Below are positions 25,999 through 35,005 of a stretch of 64,000 bases of DNA, in pieces. Origin of the DNA: Marinomonas alcarazii (GTDB lineage Bacteria > Pseudomonadota > Gammaproteobacteria > Pseudomonadales > Marinomonadaceae); assembly GCF_003208215.1 (NCBI RefSeq), contig NZ_QKLW01000001.1, forward strand, positions 434,001 to 498,000, read 5' to 3'. The notes beneath the pieces were generated by a model that saw only the letters and a list, made by a program, of their open reading frames with translations, was not told where the DNA came from and did no database searches. A program made the position numbers and the translations under genes. Each line of letters begins with the position of its first letter. Position 1 is the stretch's first letter.

Positions 25999-26994
25999 TT
26001 ATTTTTCGCCTAGTGCAATGATTTCTTCAACAATATCGCGAGCACCTGGATGAGTTTTGTAGAAGTTTTCATACGCAGATTGTTCTGCTTTTATTAACGC
26101 CGCATGGAAAGCTTGGTCTGGCACCGTGATTTTCACACCGTCTTGTTCAAGCTTCGCTTTGTTTTGTGCTTCCTGTTTGATCAACAAACTCCACTCTTGT
26201 TTCGCTGCGTTTTGCGCAGCTGTAGAAACGGCTTTTTGTTGCTCTTTGGTTAAGCCGTTCCAAGTGTTGTTGTTCATCAAATACAAATTTGGCGTGAAAA
26301 CGTGATTCGTTTCAGTAATGTACTTCACAATTTCATACCACTTAGACGCGACGATATTTGGGTATGGGTTTTCAACGCCGTCCACAACGCCTTGCTCTAG
26401 AGCGCTAAACACTTCGGAAATAGGCAAAGGTGTGATGTTCGCACCTAGGTTGTTACCGATTTCTAGCATGCTGGTAATGCCAGGAAAGCGTAGGCGAAGT
26501 CCTTTGAAGTCATCCATAGAGGAAATTTCACGGTTACTGGCAACAACGCGGAAACCTTGCACACCATAAGCAAGGAAATGCATGCCTGTATTGGTGTCCA
26601 TATCATTCACTAATTTTTGACCGATCTCGCTGTTTAACACGGTTTGAGCGTGTTCGTAATTTTTGAACAAGAAGGGCAGTTGGATAATGCCTACGTTTTC
26701 TACTTCTTTGTCCATAATCGTGCCAAGGATAGCCATGTTAATGGTGCCGCCTCGGACAGAGTTATAAAGCTTTTCTTCTGCACCCAATACACCATTGCTG
26801 AATACTTTTACTTTCAGTTCGCCATTACTAAGGCTTTCGACATCTTTTTTGAAGGTGTCTTTTAGAGCGACACTGTTTGGGTGAGTATCAGGAAAAAAGT
26901 TAGCAACCGTAATCATTTTTGCTGCAAAAGCCGCTGGCGTGACGGCAAGCGCTGATGTGATGGTTAGGGCCGCAAGGGTTTTTCGTGTGAACAT
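25999..26994 (-). CDS. dctP: TRAP transporter substrate-binding protein (DctP family)
   Basis: A 331-aa periplasmic binding protein. The signal peptide is residues 1-24 (MFTRKTLAALTITSALAVTPAAFA). Seen are the DctP markers LPISEVFSALEQGVVDGVENPYPNIVASKWYEI near 190-220 and the conserved Arg of DFKGLRLRFPG, which usually binds a carboxylate. The ligand is therefore probably an organic or sugar acid. It is the first TRAP gene in the transcript, 60 nt after the enolase-superfamily gene, and a hairpin follows it. Confidence 0.92.
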   Translation of the reverse strand: MFTRKTLAALTITSALAVTPAAFAAKMITVANFFPDTHPNSVALKDTFKKDVESLSNGELKVKVFSNGVLGAEEKLYNSVRGGTINMAILGTIMDKEVENVGIIQLPFLFKNYEHAQTVLNSEIGQKLVNDMDTNTGMHFLAYGVQGFRVVASNREISSMDDFKGLRLRFPGITSMLEIGNNLGANITPLPISEVFSALEQGVVDGVENPYPNIVASKWYEIVKYITETNHVFTPNLYLMNNNTWNGLTKEQQKAVSTAAQNAAKQEWSLLIKQEAQNKAKLEQDGVKITVPDQAFHAALIKAEQSAYENFYKTHPGARDIVEEIIALGEK

Positions 26995-27054
26995 AGTCTT
27001 CTCCTAAATACGCTTGAAGCGTAGATTGTTTTTATTGTGCTAAGAAAGATAGTG

Positions 27055-28188
27055 CTATTTATTGCTAATTAAGCAGCTTGCTATAGTGTACTTTTCGATG
27101 ATTTCTGGCTTCGGTGAGAAACCTAATCCGAAAGTGTTTCCAAGGTCGTATGTCGCAGGGCATTCGTTGAGTGGGTGAAGAAAATCAGCCAATTCAATGA
27201 AAGGGATTTCTAATGACGTTTCAGGCATATTGGCAGCGATAAAGTGAGCCGTCGCTATCATGCCCGCACCATAGTAGAAACAATGTGGGACTACTTTTAC
27301 ATTGTGATGTTTGGCGCGATCACAGACATCGTACATGCCAGTGATGCCGCCTATCTTGCTGACGCTCGGCTGAGCGATATCAATAGCGCCCGCTTTAAAT
27401 AACTGTTCAAATCCATCTGGGCCAGAGGCGTTTTCACCGGCAGAGATAGGCACACCAACTTTTCTAATGCTGGCAAGTTGCGCGGTGTCTTCGGGAGGCC
27501 AAACGGGTTCTTCTACCCAGCCTAAGTTAAGCGGTTTTAACTCAGTCACTTTGGCGGTAGCTTCAGCGAGAGTCCAAGGGCAATTTACATCCACCATGAG
27601 TTCCACGTCATCAGGTAAGGCGTGGCGAGCAGCCGCAACGGCGTCATAAGTGGTTTCGTGTAATTTTATTTGTTTGAAGCCTGCTTTGGCCGTGCGTAGG
27701 ACGTTTTCACGGACTTTTTCAGGTTCATTGCCATAACTTACTAGGCTGGCATAAAGGCTAATTTTACCGCTCTTGCCACCTAGAAATTGATACAAAGGTT
27801 GTTTGGCTTGCTGTGCTTTAAGGTCCCAAATGGCAATGTCGATAGCGGATAGGGCGTAAAGCATAGGGCCAGAGCTGCCGAAACTGTGTAATGCACGTTT
27901 GGCTGCGTAGAGGTGTTGTTCGTATTCTGCGATGTGTTTGCCAACAAACATAGGGGCAACAAGGTGTTCTAAAGCCGCGTAGGTAACGACATTTGAAGCA
28001 TGTCCGAATGCTTCGCCCCAGCCAATTAGCCCAGTATCGGTCTCCACTTCAACAAGAAGTGACTCCATCTTATCTATGTTAGGAGAGGCACCGTTGAACT
28101 TGTCTTCCTCTTTTACGGGAGCGATGTGTCGTACGCCAGCTGTAAACGGAATCGCGATGCGCCTAATTGTTATTTTTGTAATTTTCAT
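27055..28188 (-). CDS. Mandelate racemase/muconate lactonizing enzyme family protein
   Basis: A 377-aa enolase-superfamily enzyme, probably a sugar-acid dehydratase, cycloisomerase or racemase. Catalytic elements: KQIKLHE (Lys pair, about residue 165), DVNCPW (first metal Asp, about 190), WVEEP (second metal ligand) and SAGENASG (third), with a later His in VVPHCFYYGAG. These are intact, so it should bind Mg2+. The frame runs to 28245 but the family-like start is MKITKITIRR at 28188. It heads an operon with the TRAP genes and diverges from a FadR-type regulator. The exact reaction is not recognised. Confidence 0.85.
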   Translation of the reverse strand: MKITKITIRRIAIPFTAGVRHIAPVKEEDKFNGASPNIDKMESLLVEVETDTGLIGWGEAFGHASNVVTYAALEHLVAPMFVGKHIAEYEQHLYAAKRALHSFGSSGPMLYALSAIDIAIWDLKAQQAKQPLYQFLGGKSGKISLYASLVSYGNEPEKVRENVLRTAKAGFKQIKLHETTYDAVAAARHALPDDVELMVDVNCPWTLAEATAKVTELKPLNLGWVEEPVWPPEDTAQLASIRKVGVPISAGENASGPDGFEQLFKAGAIDIAQPSVSKIGGITGMYDVCDRAKHHNVKVVPHCFYYGAGMIATAHFIAANMPETSLEIPFIELADFLHPLNECPATYDLGNTFGLGFSPKPEIIEKYTIASCLISNK

Positions 28189-28225
28189 GGCTAAGAAAAT
28201 CTCTTTAGATCGAGTGTTATACGTT

Positions 28226-28246
28226 TGATGTAGTACATCATACAAC
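28226..28246. promoter_or_regulatory. Palindromic operator of the enolase-TRAP operon
   Basis: TGATGTA-G-TACATCA (28226-28240) is a perfect palindrome 38 bp upstream of the enzyme start. CATCATACAAC (28236-28246) recurs as its complement GTTGTATGATG at 28399-28409 ahead of the divergent regulator gene. Binding by that FadR-type protein is inferred. Confidence 0.6.
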
Positions 28247-28398
28247 TAACTTTATATTGGTCAAGAGGTACGATGACTATTTTTTTTGGAGTGTTAATAT
28301 GTCTTTTTGAGGCATTATCACGCTTTAATCCTGAGTTTTTGTGGAAATTGGGGCGTTAGCGCCTTGTACTTTTTTAACTTTCCGTATTTTTGTTATAT

Positions 28399-28409
28399 GT
28401 TGTATGATG
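28399..28409 (+). promoter_or_regulatory. Second copy of the shared operator half-site
   Basis: GTTGTATGATG, the same 11-mer found inverted at 28236-28246, lies 29 bp ahead of the regulator start, as expected for autoregulation. Confidence 0.5.
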
Positions 28410-28438
28410 ACTTTTCTAGTTGTTAGGAATGACCGAAC

Positions 28439-29155
28439 GTGAAAAATGATCCTTTATTGTCCGCTATTTCGTCTAATGAACCTCATCGAGAAAACAAGCC
28501 ACAACGGAATTTGGCGCAGAAATTGGTTCAAGAAATACTGCATAAAATTGAAAATAAGGTGTTAGTTCCGGGGGATAAATTGCCTAAAGAAGCTGACATC
28601 ATGCAAGAGCATGGCGTCAGCCGAACCGTTGTACGAGAAGCCTTGCAACGACTTCAGGCATCAGGAAATGTAGAAACCAGACACGGCATAGGCACCTTTG
28701 TTTTAAATAACAAAGGCCAAGGGCCGATGGATTTGTCATTTGATTATGTCAATGATGCAGTGGAAATCTTGGAACTGCGCATTGGTTTGGAAGTGGAAAT
28801 CGCTGGTTTAGCCGCCTTACGACGTACAGAAGAGCAGCTGGTGGAAATCCGCAAAGCCTTGGATGCATTGCGAGCTATCGACAGAAATGGCCATGTATCA
28901 GACGCAGGATCAGCAGATTTTAATTTCCATTTATTAATCGCAAAGTCGGCAGGCAATCATTACTTTGTCGATATCATGCAACACATGGAAAACAGTTTAG
29001 TACCACGAAAACGTATTGATGTGTCTCATGTGAACCATGAACACGAAGAAGTGTATGCAGCGATAGAGCGAGGAGATTCTTACGCTGCGCGGGCAGCAAT
29101 GCGCTTGCACCTGACCAACAGCAGAGAGCGCTTTTTGAAACTGGCAAGAAAGTGA
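28439..29155 (+). CDS. FadR-subfamily GntR transcriptional regulator
   Basis: A 238-aa regulator. The winged helix covers about 25-95 (LPKEADIMQEHGVSRTVVREALQRLQASGNVETRHGIGTFV, a textbook GntR helix-turn-helix). The C-terminal FCD domain (about 100-230) has the helical bundle with Asp and His metal ligands (ADFNFHLLIAKSAGNHYF and VNHEHEEVYAAI). A GTG start is used, with AGGAA upstream. Being divergent from the enolase-TRAP operon and sharing an operator motif with it, it probably represses that operon and responds to the sugar acid. Confidence 0.9.
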   Translation: MKNDPLLSAISSNEPHRENKPQRNLAQKLVQEILHKIENKVLVPGDKLPKEADIMQEHGVSRTVVREALQRLQASGNVETRHGIGTFVLNNKGQGPMDLSFDYVNDAVEILELRIGLEVEIAGLAALRRTEEQLVEIRKALDALRAIDRNGHVSDAGSADFNFHLLIAKSAGNHYFVDIMQHMENSLVPRKRIDVSHVNHEHEEVYAAIERGDSYAARAAMRLHLTNSRERFLKLARK

Positions 29156-29179
29156 TTACCCAGTGTAGGTAATCACTTT
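29149..29179. terminator. Hairpin overlapping the regulator stop codon
   Basis: Perfect 12-bp arms AAAGTGATTACC (29149-29160) and GGTAATCACTTT (29168-29179); the stop TGA lies in the left arm. It separates the convergent regulator and hpxO. Confidence 0.7.
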
Positions 29180-29208
29180 ACTTGTACGCTATCAGTCATT
29201 TACTAGCA

Positions 29209-30387
29209 TTACGCCAATGGCCCACCAATAATAGTGTTACGCAACCCAGCGATAATATTCTCGCCTGTTTCGTGTCTTAGTTCATCATACCAAGCTTGGG
29301 TTTCTTGCATGTCTTTGCCATGGGTAACATCACAGCGTTTGCGAGCTTTTAGCACAAGATCTTTAACGCGAAAACGGCGTTCTTCTTCGTACTGCTGCAA
29401 AGCGGCAAGAACACCCGCAACCGTTTTTCCTTTCATTCCAAATTGATCTGCAAAACACTGTCCTAGAACAACAGCGTCTTCTAGTGCGGAGCAACCGCCT
29501 TGGCCAATGTCTGGTGTGGTGCTGTGAGCAGCGTCACCAAGTAGAGCAATATTGCCTTTCACCAAAGTATCGAATGGCTCGATATCATGGATTTCGATAC
29601 GGTTAGTGGTTTCTGGATTAATCGCTGCAATCAATTTTTGCACGGGTTCCGCCCAACCAGCAAAGTAGCGAGTGAGATCCGCCACCACAGTGCTTCTGTC
29701 TTCTGCTAGGCCTTTTGGTAATGGCACATCAAAAAAGAAGTAAAAGCGATCATTCGCGATGGGCATGATGGAAACACGTTTGCCTTCGCCAACAAAAGTG
29801 GTCCATTGGTCGGCAGGAGCAATGTTCTCATCTATTTCTACTAAGCCATTCCAGTTTACATAATCGGCGTAACGGCGCTCGGTTTGATAGCCAATCACGT
29901 CAGCGCGCACCACGGAATGCGTACCGTCGGCGGCAATCATGAAGTCGCCTGTTGCGCTGGTGCCATCGGTAAAATACGCAGTGACGGCCGTGTCGCTTTG
30001 TTCGACTTTTTCAATGCGCTTGCCAAATTGAACTTTATCGCGCCCCCACCAGTCGATCATTTGGCTTTGTAAGTCCGCTCGCGAAACAGGACAAGGGCGT
30101 TCGCCAACCGCATCAACCAGGGGCGCAAGGCTGAATTGTGTCATCACGCTTCCAGTTAAACCGTCGTGATACGCCATGTTGTGCATCGGGCCACCGAGTT
30201 CGTCCATAATGCTACCCATGCCTAAATGGTTCATGCATTTCACGCCGTTAGACCAAATAGAAAGTGCAGCCCCCACGGGTTTGATTTCTTTCACCGCTTC
30301 AAAAATATCGCATTCGATGCCTTGTTGCTTTAGCGCTGCTGCTGCTGACATTCCGCCGATACCTGCGCCTATCACGAGTGCTTTCAT
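29209..30387 (-). CDS. hpxO: FAD-dependent urate hydroxylase
   Basis: Hydroxylates urate to 5-hydroxyisourate with NADH and O2, replacing uricase. The 392-aa flavoprotein is close to Klebsiella HpxO throughout: GAGIGGMSAA (FAD GxGxxG, residues 7-16), EAVKEIKPVGAALSIW, DGTHSVVRADV and the second FAD motif LLGDAAHSTTPDIGQGGCSALEDA near 275-300. The active-site Arg region YVNWNGLVEID is kept. The next two pathway enzymes, uraH and uraD, lie immediately beyond. It appears to be transcribed from its own promoter in a 255-nt gap. Confidence 0.95.
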   Translation of the reverse strand: MKALVIGAGIGGMSAAAALKQQGIECDIFEAVKEIKPVGAALSIWSNGVKCMNHLGMGSIMDELGGPMHNMAYHDGLTGSVMTQFSLAPLVDAVGERPCPVSRADLQSQMIDWWGRDKVQFGKRIEKVEQSDTAVTAYFTDGTSATGDFMIAADGTHSVVRADVIGYQTERRYADYVNWNGLVEIDENIAPADQWTTFVGEGKRVSIMPIANDRFYFFFDVPLPKGLAEDRSTVVADLTRYFAGWAEPVQKLIAAINPETTNRIEIHDIEPFDTLVKGNIALLGDAAHSTTPDIGQGGCSALEDAVVLGQCFADQFGMKGKTVAGVLAALQQYEEERRFRVKDLVLKARKRCDVTHGKDMQETQAWYDELRHETGENIIAGLRNTIIGGPLA

Positions 30388-30642
30388 AGGATTTTCCTCA
30401 AATTCTTAATAGCGAATAAGGAAGAGCATTCGCAATAAATATGCCATGAAACAAATGAACCTATATTTTTATATGTGAAACCTTTGTTTTAGAGGGATTG
30501 CTAATCTTTGGGTGTGGGTCAAAGAAGAAATAGGCGAGTTTTCTTCTTTGACCGATAGGGCAGGAAGTGGACTATCTTGGTGCGGATTTAGTGTTTTTTG
30601 CTCTATTCTGGCTCGCTTAGTTTGGGCTCTAAATGCGAAAAA

Positions 30643-31008
30643 CTAGCTACCACGATATGTGCTGTAAGAATAAGGCGAGACAAGCAGTGGAATATGATAA
30701 TGGGCGTTTTCATCGCTGATACCGAACCGAATTACCACGGTATTTAAAAAGCTTGGACCGTCTTGTTTACTGTCTTGGTTGGCGCCATCGGCAAAGTATT
30801 CATCAATAGCGTACTCCAGTTCATACACGCCCACAGAGAAGCTGTCAGCTTGCAACAAAGGCTGATCACAGCGTCCATCACTATTGGACACAGTGCTATG
30901 AATCAGCTGTCGCTGATCTTCTGACATGCGTTGATAAAGACGAATTTTAACGCCTGCGGCGGCAATGCCTTTTGTTGTGTCTAGTATATGAGTCGTTAGA
31001 TATCCCAT
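30643..31008 (-). CDS. uraH: 5-hydroxyisourate hydrolase (transthyretin-like)
   Basis: Hydrolyses 5-hydroxyisourate to OHCU, the second step after HpxO. The 121-aa protein has the family opening LTTHILDTTKG, with the catalytic His at about residue 7, and the invariant C-terminal YRGS motif (YSTYRGS). Length is normal for bacterial UraH, and no signal peptide is present. It is divergent from uraD, with 189 bases between their starts. Confidence 0.95.
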   Translation of the reverse strand: MGYLTTHILDTTKGIAAAGVKIRLYQRMSEDQRQLIHSTVSNSDGRCDQPLLQADSFSVGVYELEYAIDEYFADGANQDSKQDGPSFLNTVVIRFGISDENAHYHIPLLVSPYSYSTYRGS

Positions 31009-31197
31009 TGTTTGTCCTTAGCTGCTATTTTTAAAAGTGTGGCTTACCTTGCCTGTTTCTTGCAAGTAGAGCCTTTAATAAGTGAAATGGAATTGAAAAT
31101 ATTGTTTCATAGTAGTCAATATTTGTGCCATATGTTCCTATGGTACGCATTTTTGTCATTCATAGAGATGTTCTTAGATAAAAATTGGAGTCCTATT

Positions 31198-31719
31198 ATG
31201 CACGACCCGTTAGCTGCGATTAGTCAAATGGAAGAAGCGGATTTTATCGCGTTATTCAGCAATATTTATGAGCATTCGACTTGGGTAGCAGAAGAATTGT
31301 GGCGACAGAAAGTTGCGCATCCTGCCGAATATTTTGACAGTATCGACAAAGTGAAAGAGGCCATGGCTGACATCGTGGAGCAAAGCACAGACGAGCAGAA
31401 ACTGCTGTTGTTGCGTGCTCATCCTGACTTGGCTGGCAAAGCGGCTATAGCGGGAGAATTAACGGATGCTTCTACATCAGAGCAAGCCGGAGCAGGGTTG
31501 GATCAATGTTCAGAAGAAGAACTTGCGTACTTTCTACAGCTGAACGATACCTATCGAGCGAAGTTTGGTTTTCCCTTCATCATGGCCGTTAAGGGCGCGA
31601 CCAAAGATCAAATAATTGCAGGGTTTGAATCTAGAACCCCCAATGACTGGCAAACTGAGTTTGACCGCGCCATGAGCGAAGTGCATAAGATTGCAGGGTT
31701 TAGATTGGCGGATTTGTGA
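31198..31719 (+). CDS. uraD: OHCU decarboxylase
   Basis: Decarboxylates OHCU to (S)-allantoin, the third step of urate breakdown. The 173-aa protein shows the catalytic His in LLRAHPDLAGKA (about residue 70) and the conserved LNDTYRAKFGFPFIMAVKG segment with the fold-defining Glu and Arg residues. The frame extends upstream to 31012, but ATG 31198 fits family length and has TTGGAG nine bases upstream. No allantoinase or allantoicase gene is in the window, so the pathway must continue elsewhere. Confidence 0.95.
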   Translation: MHDPLAAISQMEEADFIALFSNIYEHSTWVAEELWRQKVAHPAEYFDSIDKVKEAMADIVEQSTDEQKLLLLRAHPDLAGKAAIAGELTDASTSEQAGAGLDQCSEEELAYFLQLNDTYRAKFGFPFIMAVKGATKDQIIAGFESRTPNDWQTEFDRAMSEVHKIAGFRLADL

Positions 31720-31742
31720 AATTGCGCCTACCGATTCATATA

Positions 31743-31784
31743 AAAACCGTCATCGATGGTTAAGCATCGGTGGCGGTTTTTTTG
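31743..31784 (+). terminator. Rho-independent terminator after uraD
   Basis: Arms 31743-31758 (AAAACCGTCATCGATG) and 31765-31780 (CATCGGTGGCGGTTTT) pair with two G-T wobbles and end in a run of seven Ts. Since the stem starts with AAAA, it also serves the convergent oxygenase gene. Confidence 0.88.
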
Positions 31785-31809
31785 TTAGCGAGTAGTGAAA
31801 ATCGAAGGC

Positions 31810-32796
31810 TTATTTATCGACGAAATTAGCCTGAATGCGCTGCGTCAAAAAGTCTGCCGCGCTGATAGGTTGATAACGTTTAGCCGGACCTTGGATGATC
31901 TGCGTTTTATTGGCTTGGCAAAAGAAGGCAATGGAATGACGGCTGCCGCAGTATTCATCGATTCGTGGCTGACGCACCCTGTGCAGGTTGGATTTAAGTT
32001 GGTCGTCACTCCAGCGCATGAGCATATCGCCGATGTTGCAAGTGATCACGCCGCCAAGGGGCGGAATGCTTGTCCAGCGTTGGGTTTCTGCTTCCGCACC
32101 TGGGCAAACCTGTAAACCGCCGTGTCCTTCGTGTTGGAACAATAAAGTCAAACAATCGAAATCCGTATGGGCACCCGCACGCCAGATATTACCTTGCTCA
32201 GTGACGCCTTCAGTGGCGTAATAATGCAACAAGCGCAAGGTGCTTTGATAGTCTGGCTGACGTGGGTCGTGTGCTTTGCTAAAGAAGTCTCGATCAAAGC
32301 CGAGCTTGTCCGCAAAGCAAGACAACACCTTCATGCCGACTTCCCAGCATTGTTTTTCAAAACGTAGCGTATTGGCTTGAAAGTTTGGCAACTCTTCTTC
32401 AGTGGGCCATAAATTATCCATATGGTATTGGGTAATCTGATAAGACTCTTTTTGATCCTTAGTGCCTGTGGAAGGGCGGATCTGGCTGCGACTTTCCCAG
32501 CCAGCGTTGACACTTTTTGGTCGAGGGTATTTGTTTTTAATGCTTTCAGGTAGGTTAAAGAAACGCTCGGACTCTTTGAAGGCGGCTTTTATTTCTTCAG
32601 GATCGATACCGTGGTTGCTTAATTGGAAGAAACCGATTTCGGTTGCGGCAAGCCAAAGTTGCTCGGTGATTTCTTCTCGACGATTTTCAAAATCGCTCAT
32701 GTCGATGATGCGAATTTCTCTATCGTTGGTGTCTTCTCCTGCGCCACCAAACGTGGTTTCGCGTTGTAGTTCTTCAAGTGAATATGCATTCGTCAT
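31810..32796 (-). CDS. 2-oxoglutarate/Fe(II) oxygenase, isopenicillin N synthase family
   Basis: A 328-aa non-haem iron oxygenase. The Fe ligands are H210 and D212 (HTDFD) and H272 (SNLHRV); the 2-oxoglutarate pocket is R286-x-S288 (RHSIAFF). The N-terminal DIOX_N region holds IGFFQLSNHGI. It is the last gene of an operon encoding an NMT1-type importer and a guanine-deaminase-like protein, inside the purine locus, so oxidation of an imported purine-like or other N-heterocycle is plausible. The frame reaches 32955, but ATG 32796 has GGGAGAAA upstream. Substrate unknown. Confidence 0.85.
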   Translation of the reverse strand: MTNAYSLEELQRETTFGGAGEDTNDREIRIIDMSDFENRREEITEQLWLAATEIGFFQLSNHGIDPEEIKAAFKESERFFNLPESIKNKYPRPKSVNAGWESRSQIRPSTGTKDQKESYQITQYHMDNLWPTEEELPNFQANTLRFEKQCWEVGMKVLSCFADKLGFDRDFFSKAHDPRQPDYQSTLRLLHYYATEGVTEQGNIWRAGAHTDFDCLTLLFQHEGHGGLQVCPGAEAETQRWTSIPPLGGVITCNIGDMLMRWSDDQLKSNLHRVRQPRIDEYCGSRHSIAFFCQANKTQIIQGPAKRYQPISAADFLTQRIQANFVDK

Positions 32797-32948
32797 GGTT
32801 TTCTCCCATTCTCCTAGATTTAAAATGACTAGGCGCTTCTGCCTAGTGGAAAATGGAGCAATGACCGAACGTACTCTACTCTTACTCTTTTTATAGAGTG
32901 ACAGAGTAATAGAGCGCGTCTGACTGCTTCTACTCCGATTATTACGTG

Positions 32949-33425
32949 TTACCAAACACCCTCATGCAATTTTGCGGCCTCTTCTTCAAGACAAGGCCCA
33001 ATGACTTCCACTTTTCGTTGTCCCGATTCAAATACGGTACGACAAGGTAAAGCCAAAGTCGGGTTTTCTGGGTGGTTGCCAGTGATTTGCTTTAAGCGGT
33101 CTTCGCTCAATCCATACACAAGGCGTCCTAATCCTGCCCAATAAGCGGAACCTGCGCACATGGCACAAGGCTCAGCGGAAACATACATGGTGCACTTTGC
33201 TATAAAGTCAGGACGATACGCCTTGCTGGCGCGCGTCATTAACTTGCGCTCAGCGTGGCCTGTCATATCGAAGTCGGGCAAGTAGCCGTTCACTTGGGTC
33301 ATCAGTACATTGTCTTCGTCGTCGACTAAGATTGCCGCAAACGGGTGAATGCCTTGTTGTTTGGCCTCATCCGCTAGGGCAAAGCTTTGGCGTAAAAAGT
33401 CTGTGTCTTTGGTATTTAATGTCAT
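32949..33425 (-). CDS. Nucleoside/guanine deaminase (cytidine-deaminase fold)
   Basis: A zinc hydrolase of 158 aa that deaminates a purine or related base. The zinc site is intact: H57 and catalytic E59 (TGHAER), C87 and C90 (PCAMC). Length and the EPCAMCAGSAYWAGL stretch fit the GuaD/TadA-like guanine deaminases, which turn guanine to xanthine and so feed XDH. It lies 3 nt after the permease gene and 152 nt before the oxygenase start. Guanine is the most natural substrate in this locus, but other aminated heterocycles are possible. Confidence 0.85.
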   Translation of the reverse strand: MTLNTKDTDFLRQSFALADEAKQQGIHPFAAILVDDEDNVLMTQVNGYLPDFDMTGHAERKLMTRASKAYRPDFIAKCTMYVSAEPCAMCAGSAYWAGLGRLVYGLSEDRLKQITGNHPENPTLALPCRTVFESGQRKVEVIGPCLEEEAAKLHEGVW

Positions 33426-33428
33426 AAC

Positions 33429-34220
33429 TTACTTCTTCTTAGGAAGGCTCCACGGAAACAACCACGCCTGAATCCACTGAATCGATTTAAACAGTAACAA
33501 ACTGATGACCGACAAGAAGATCAGCCCAGCAAAGGCTTGCGGGATTTTAAAGAAAGAAGTGGAGAACTGAATGAAATAGCCCAAACCTTCTTCAGCTGCG
33601 ACGAATTCCGCCACTACGGCACCAATAATCGCCAAGGTGATCGACACTCGAAGGCCACTGAAAATGTGTGGAATCGCATAAGGAATTCGAATCTGCCAGG
33701 TTTCACGATAACGCGGTGCACGCAAAGATTGGCTGAGTTCGATCATTTCTGGTGGTGTTTCCAGCATGCCCGTCGTCGTTGATACCACAAGCGGGAAGAA
33801 GGTAATCAGGCAAGTGATCAACACGCGAGATGGATCGTCAGTGCCAAGCAACACGATGATCAAAGGCGCAACGGCGACCACAGGGGTAGACTGAATCACG
33901 ATCAAAGCTGGATACAGTACTCGGTTCATCAATTCAGAGCGCATCATGCCAATGGATAAGGGAAGGGCAATGAGGATAGACAGAGCAAAGCCCATCAAAG
34001 CCACACGTAATGTTGCCCAAAGGTGTGTCAACCAGCGGGAAAATTCCACATCAAAGAAGGCAATAAAAATCGCTGATGGCGAAGGTAAAATGTAATTTGG
34101 CACATTGCCAAATCGACAGATTAGCTCCCATAACAGCACGAGGCCGATAAAGAATAGCCCCGGTGCGAAGCGATTGGCTTGCTGGCCGAGCCAAGTTTTA
34201 GGCTGGTACGTTGGGTTCAT
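33429..34220 (-). CDS. ABC permease, SsuC/TauC/ThiX type
   Basis: A 263-aa inner-membrane permease with six membrane segments. The coupling loop is recognisable as LSQSLRAPRYRETWQIRIPYAIPHIFSGLRVS at about 155-187, followed by GAVVAEFVAAEEGLGYFI. This class imports sulfonates, nitrate, pyrimidines or hydroxymethylpyrimidine. Its start lies within the ATPase gene with a 23-nt overlap. Together with the ATPase and binding protein it forms a complete importer. Confidence 0.9.
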   Translation of the reverse strand: MNPTYQPKTWLGQQANRFAPGLFFIGLVLLWELICRFGNVPNYILPSPSAIFIAFFDVEFSRWLTHLWATLRVALMGFALSILIALPLSIGMMRSELMNRVLYPALIVIQSTPVVAVAPLIIVLLGTDDPSRVLITCLITFFPLVVSTTTGMLETPPEMIELSQSLRAPRYRETWQIRIPYAIPHIFSGLRVSITLAIIGAVVAEFVAAEEGLGYFIQFSTSFFKIPQAFAGLIFLSVISLLLFKSIQWIQAWLFPWSLPKKK

Positions 34221-35001
34221 AAATATAGCCTCTGATTAAATCGGTTAGCTCAGCAAAGCGAGGGGAGTTAATGGTTTGTGAAGAGCGTGGGCGAGGTAAG
34301 TCCACCTCGATCAAATCCAACACAGTACCGGGGCGTTTGCTCATCACTAAAATACGATCTGATAACAACACAGCTTCACTAATGGAGTGCGTGATAAACA
34401 ACACAGTCTTTGGATTTTTTTTCCAAATATCGAGCAGGTCGAAACCGATTTGCTCACGCGTTAACGCATCCAATGCCGAAAAAGGTTCATCCATCAATAG
34501 AATGTCTGGGTTCAGAAGTAGTGCTCGCACAATGCCAACACGTTGCTGCATGCCGCCAGATAATTCGTCTGGCATCTTGTCTGCAAACTGAGTCAGACCA
34601 GCCATTTCTAATAGTTCGTTGGCACGCTTTTCATCACTAGGGGAATAACTGCCGTATTTGTGTTTCAGTGGAAACAGCACATTTTTGCGTACCGTTAGCC
34701 AAGGCAACAAATTGGCTTTTTGAAACACAATGCCCACGTCGTCACGAGGTTCGGTAACGGGACGGTTAAAGACAGAGACTTCGCCATGAGACGGGATCAG
34801 CAAGCCTGCCACCATGCGCAAGAGAGTGGATTTACCACAACCAGATGGCCCAACGACCGCCACAAATTCGTGGCGGTGTATATCGAGATCTATGTCTTGC
34901 ACAACCATGGGTGCTTCTGGGCGTGGGTCAAATTTATGACCCACTTTTTTCATGCTCACGTAGGCGGATTTATTGCTATCCGTCATCTTATTATCTTCCA
35001 T
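34198..35001 (-). CDS. ABC ATPase, SsuB/TauB type
   Basis: The 267-aa ATP-binding subunit. Walker A GPSGCGKST (about 50-58), Q loop VFQKANLLPWLTV, signature LSGGMQQRVGIVRA, Walker B ILLMDEPFSALDA and H loop FITHS are all intact. The substitution GGMQQR is normal in the SsuB/TauB class. The ATG at 35001 has CGGAG upstream and lies 4 bases past the binding-protein stop. It is the middle gene of the importer. Confidence 0.92.
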   Translation of the reverse strand: MEDNKMTDSNKSAYVSMKKVGHKFDPRPEAPMVVQDIDLDIHRHEFVAVVGPSGCGKSTLLRMVAGLLIPSHGEVSVFNRPVTEPRDDVGIVFQKANLLPWLTVRKNVLFPLKHKYGSYSPSDEKRANELLEMAGLTQFADKMPDELSGGMQQRVGIVRALLLNPDILLMDEPFSALDALTREQIGFDLLDIWKKNPKTVLFITHSISEAVLLSDRILVMSKRPGTVLDLIEVDLPRPRSSQTINSPRFAELTDLIRGYIYEPNVPA

Positions 35002-35005
35002 ACCG

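Noticed and set aside
32462..32896. 144-aa frame opposite the 2OG oxygenase
   Set aside because: Shadow of a gene with intact catalytic motifs; no start signals of its own.
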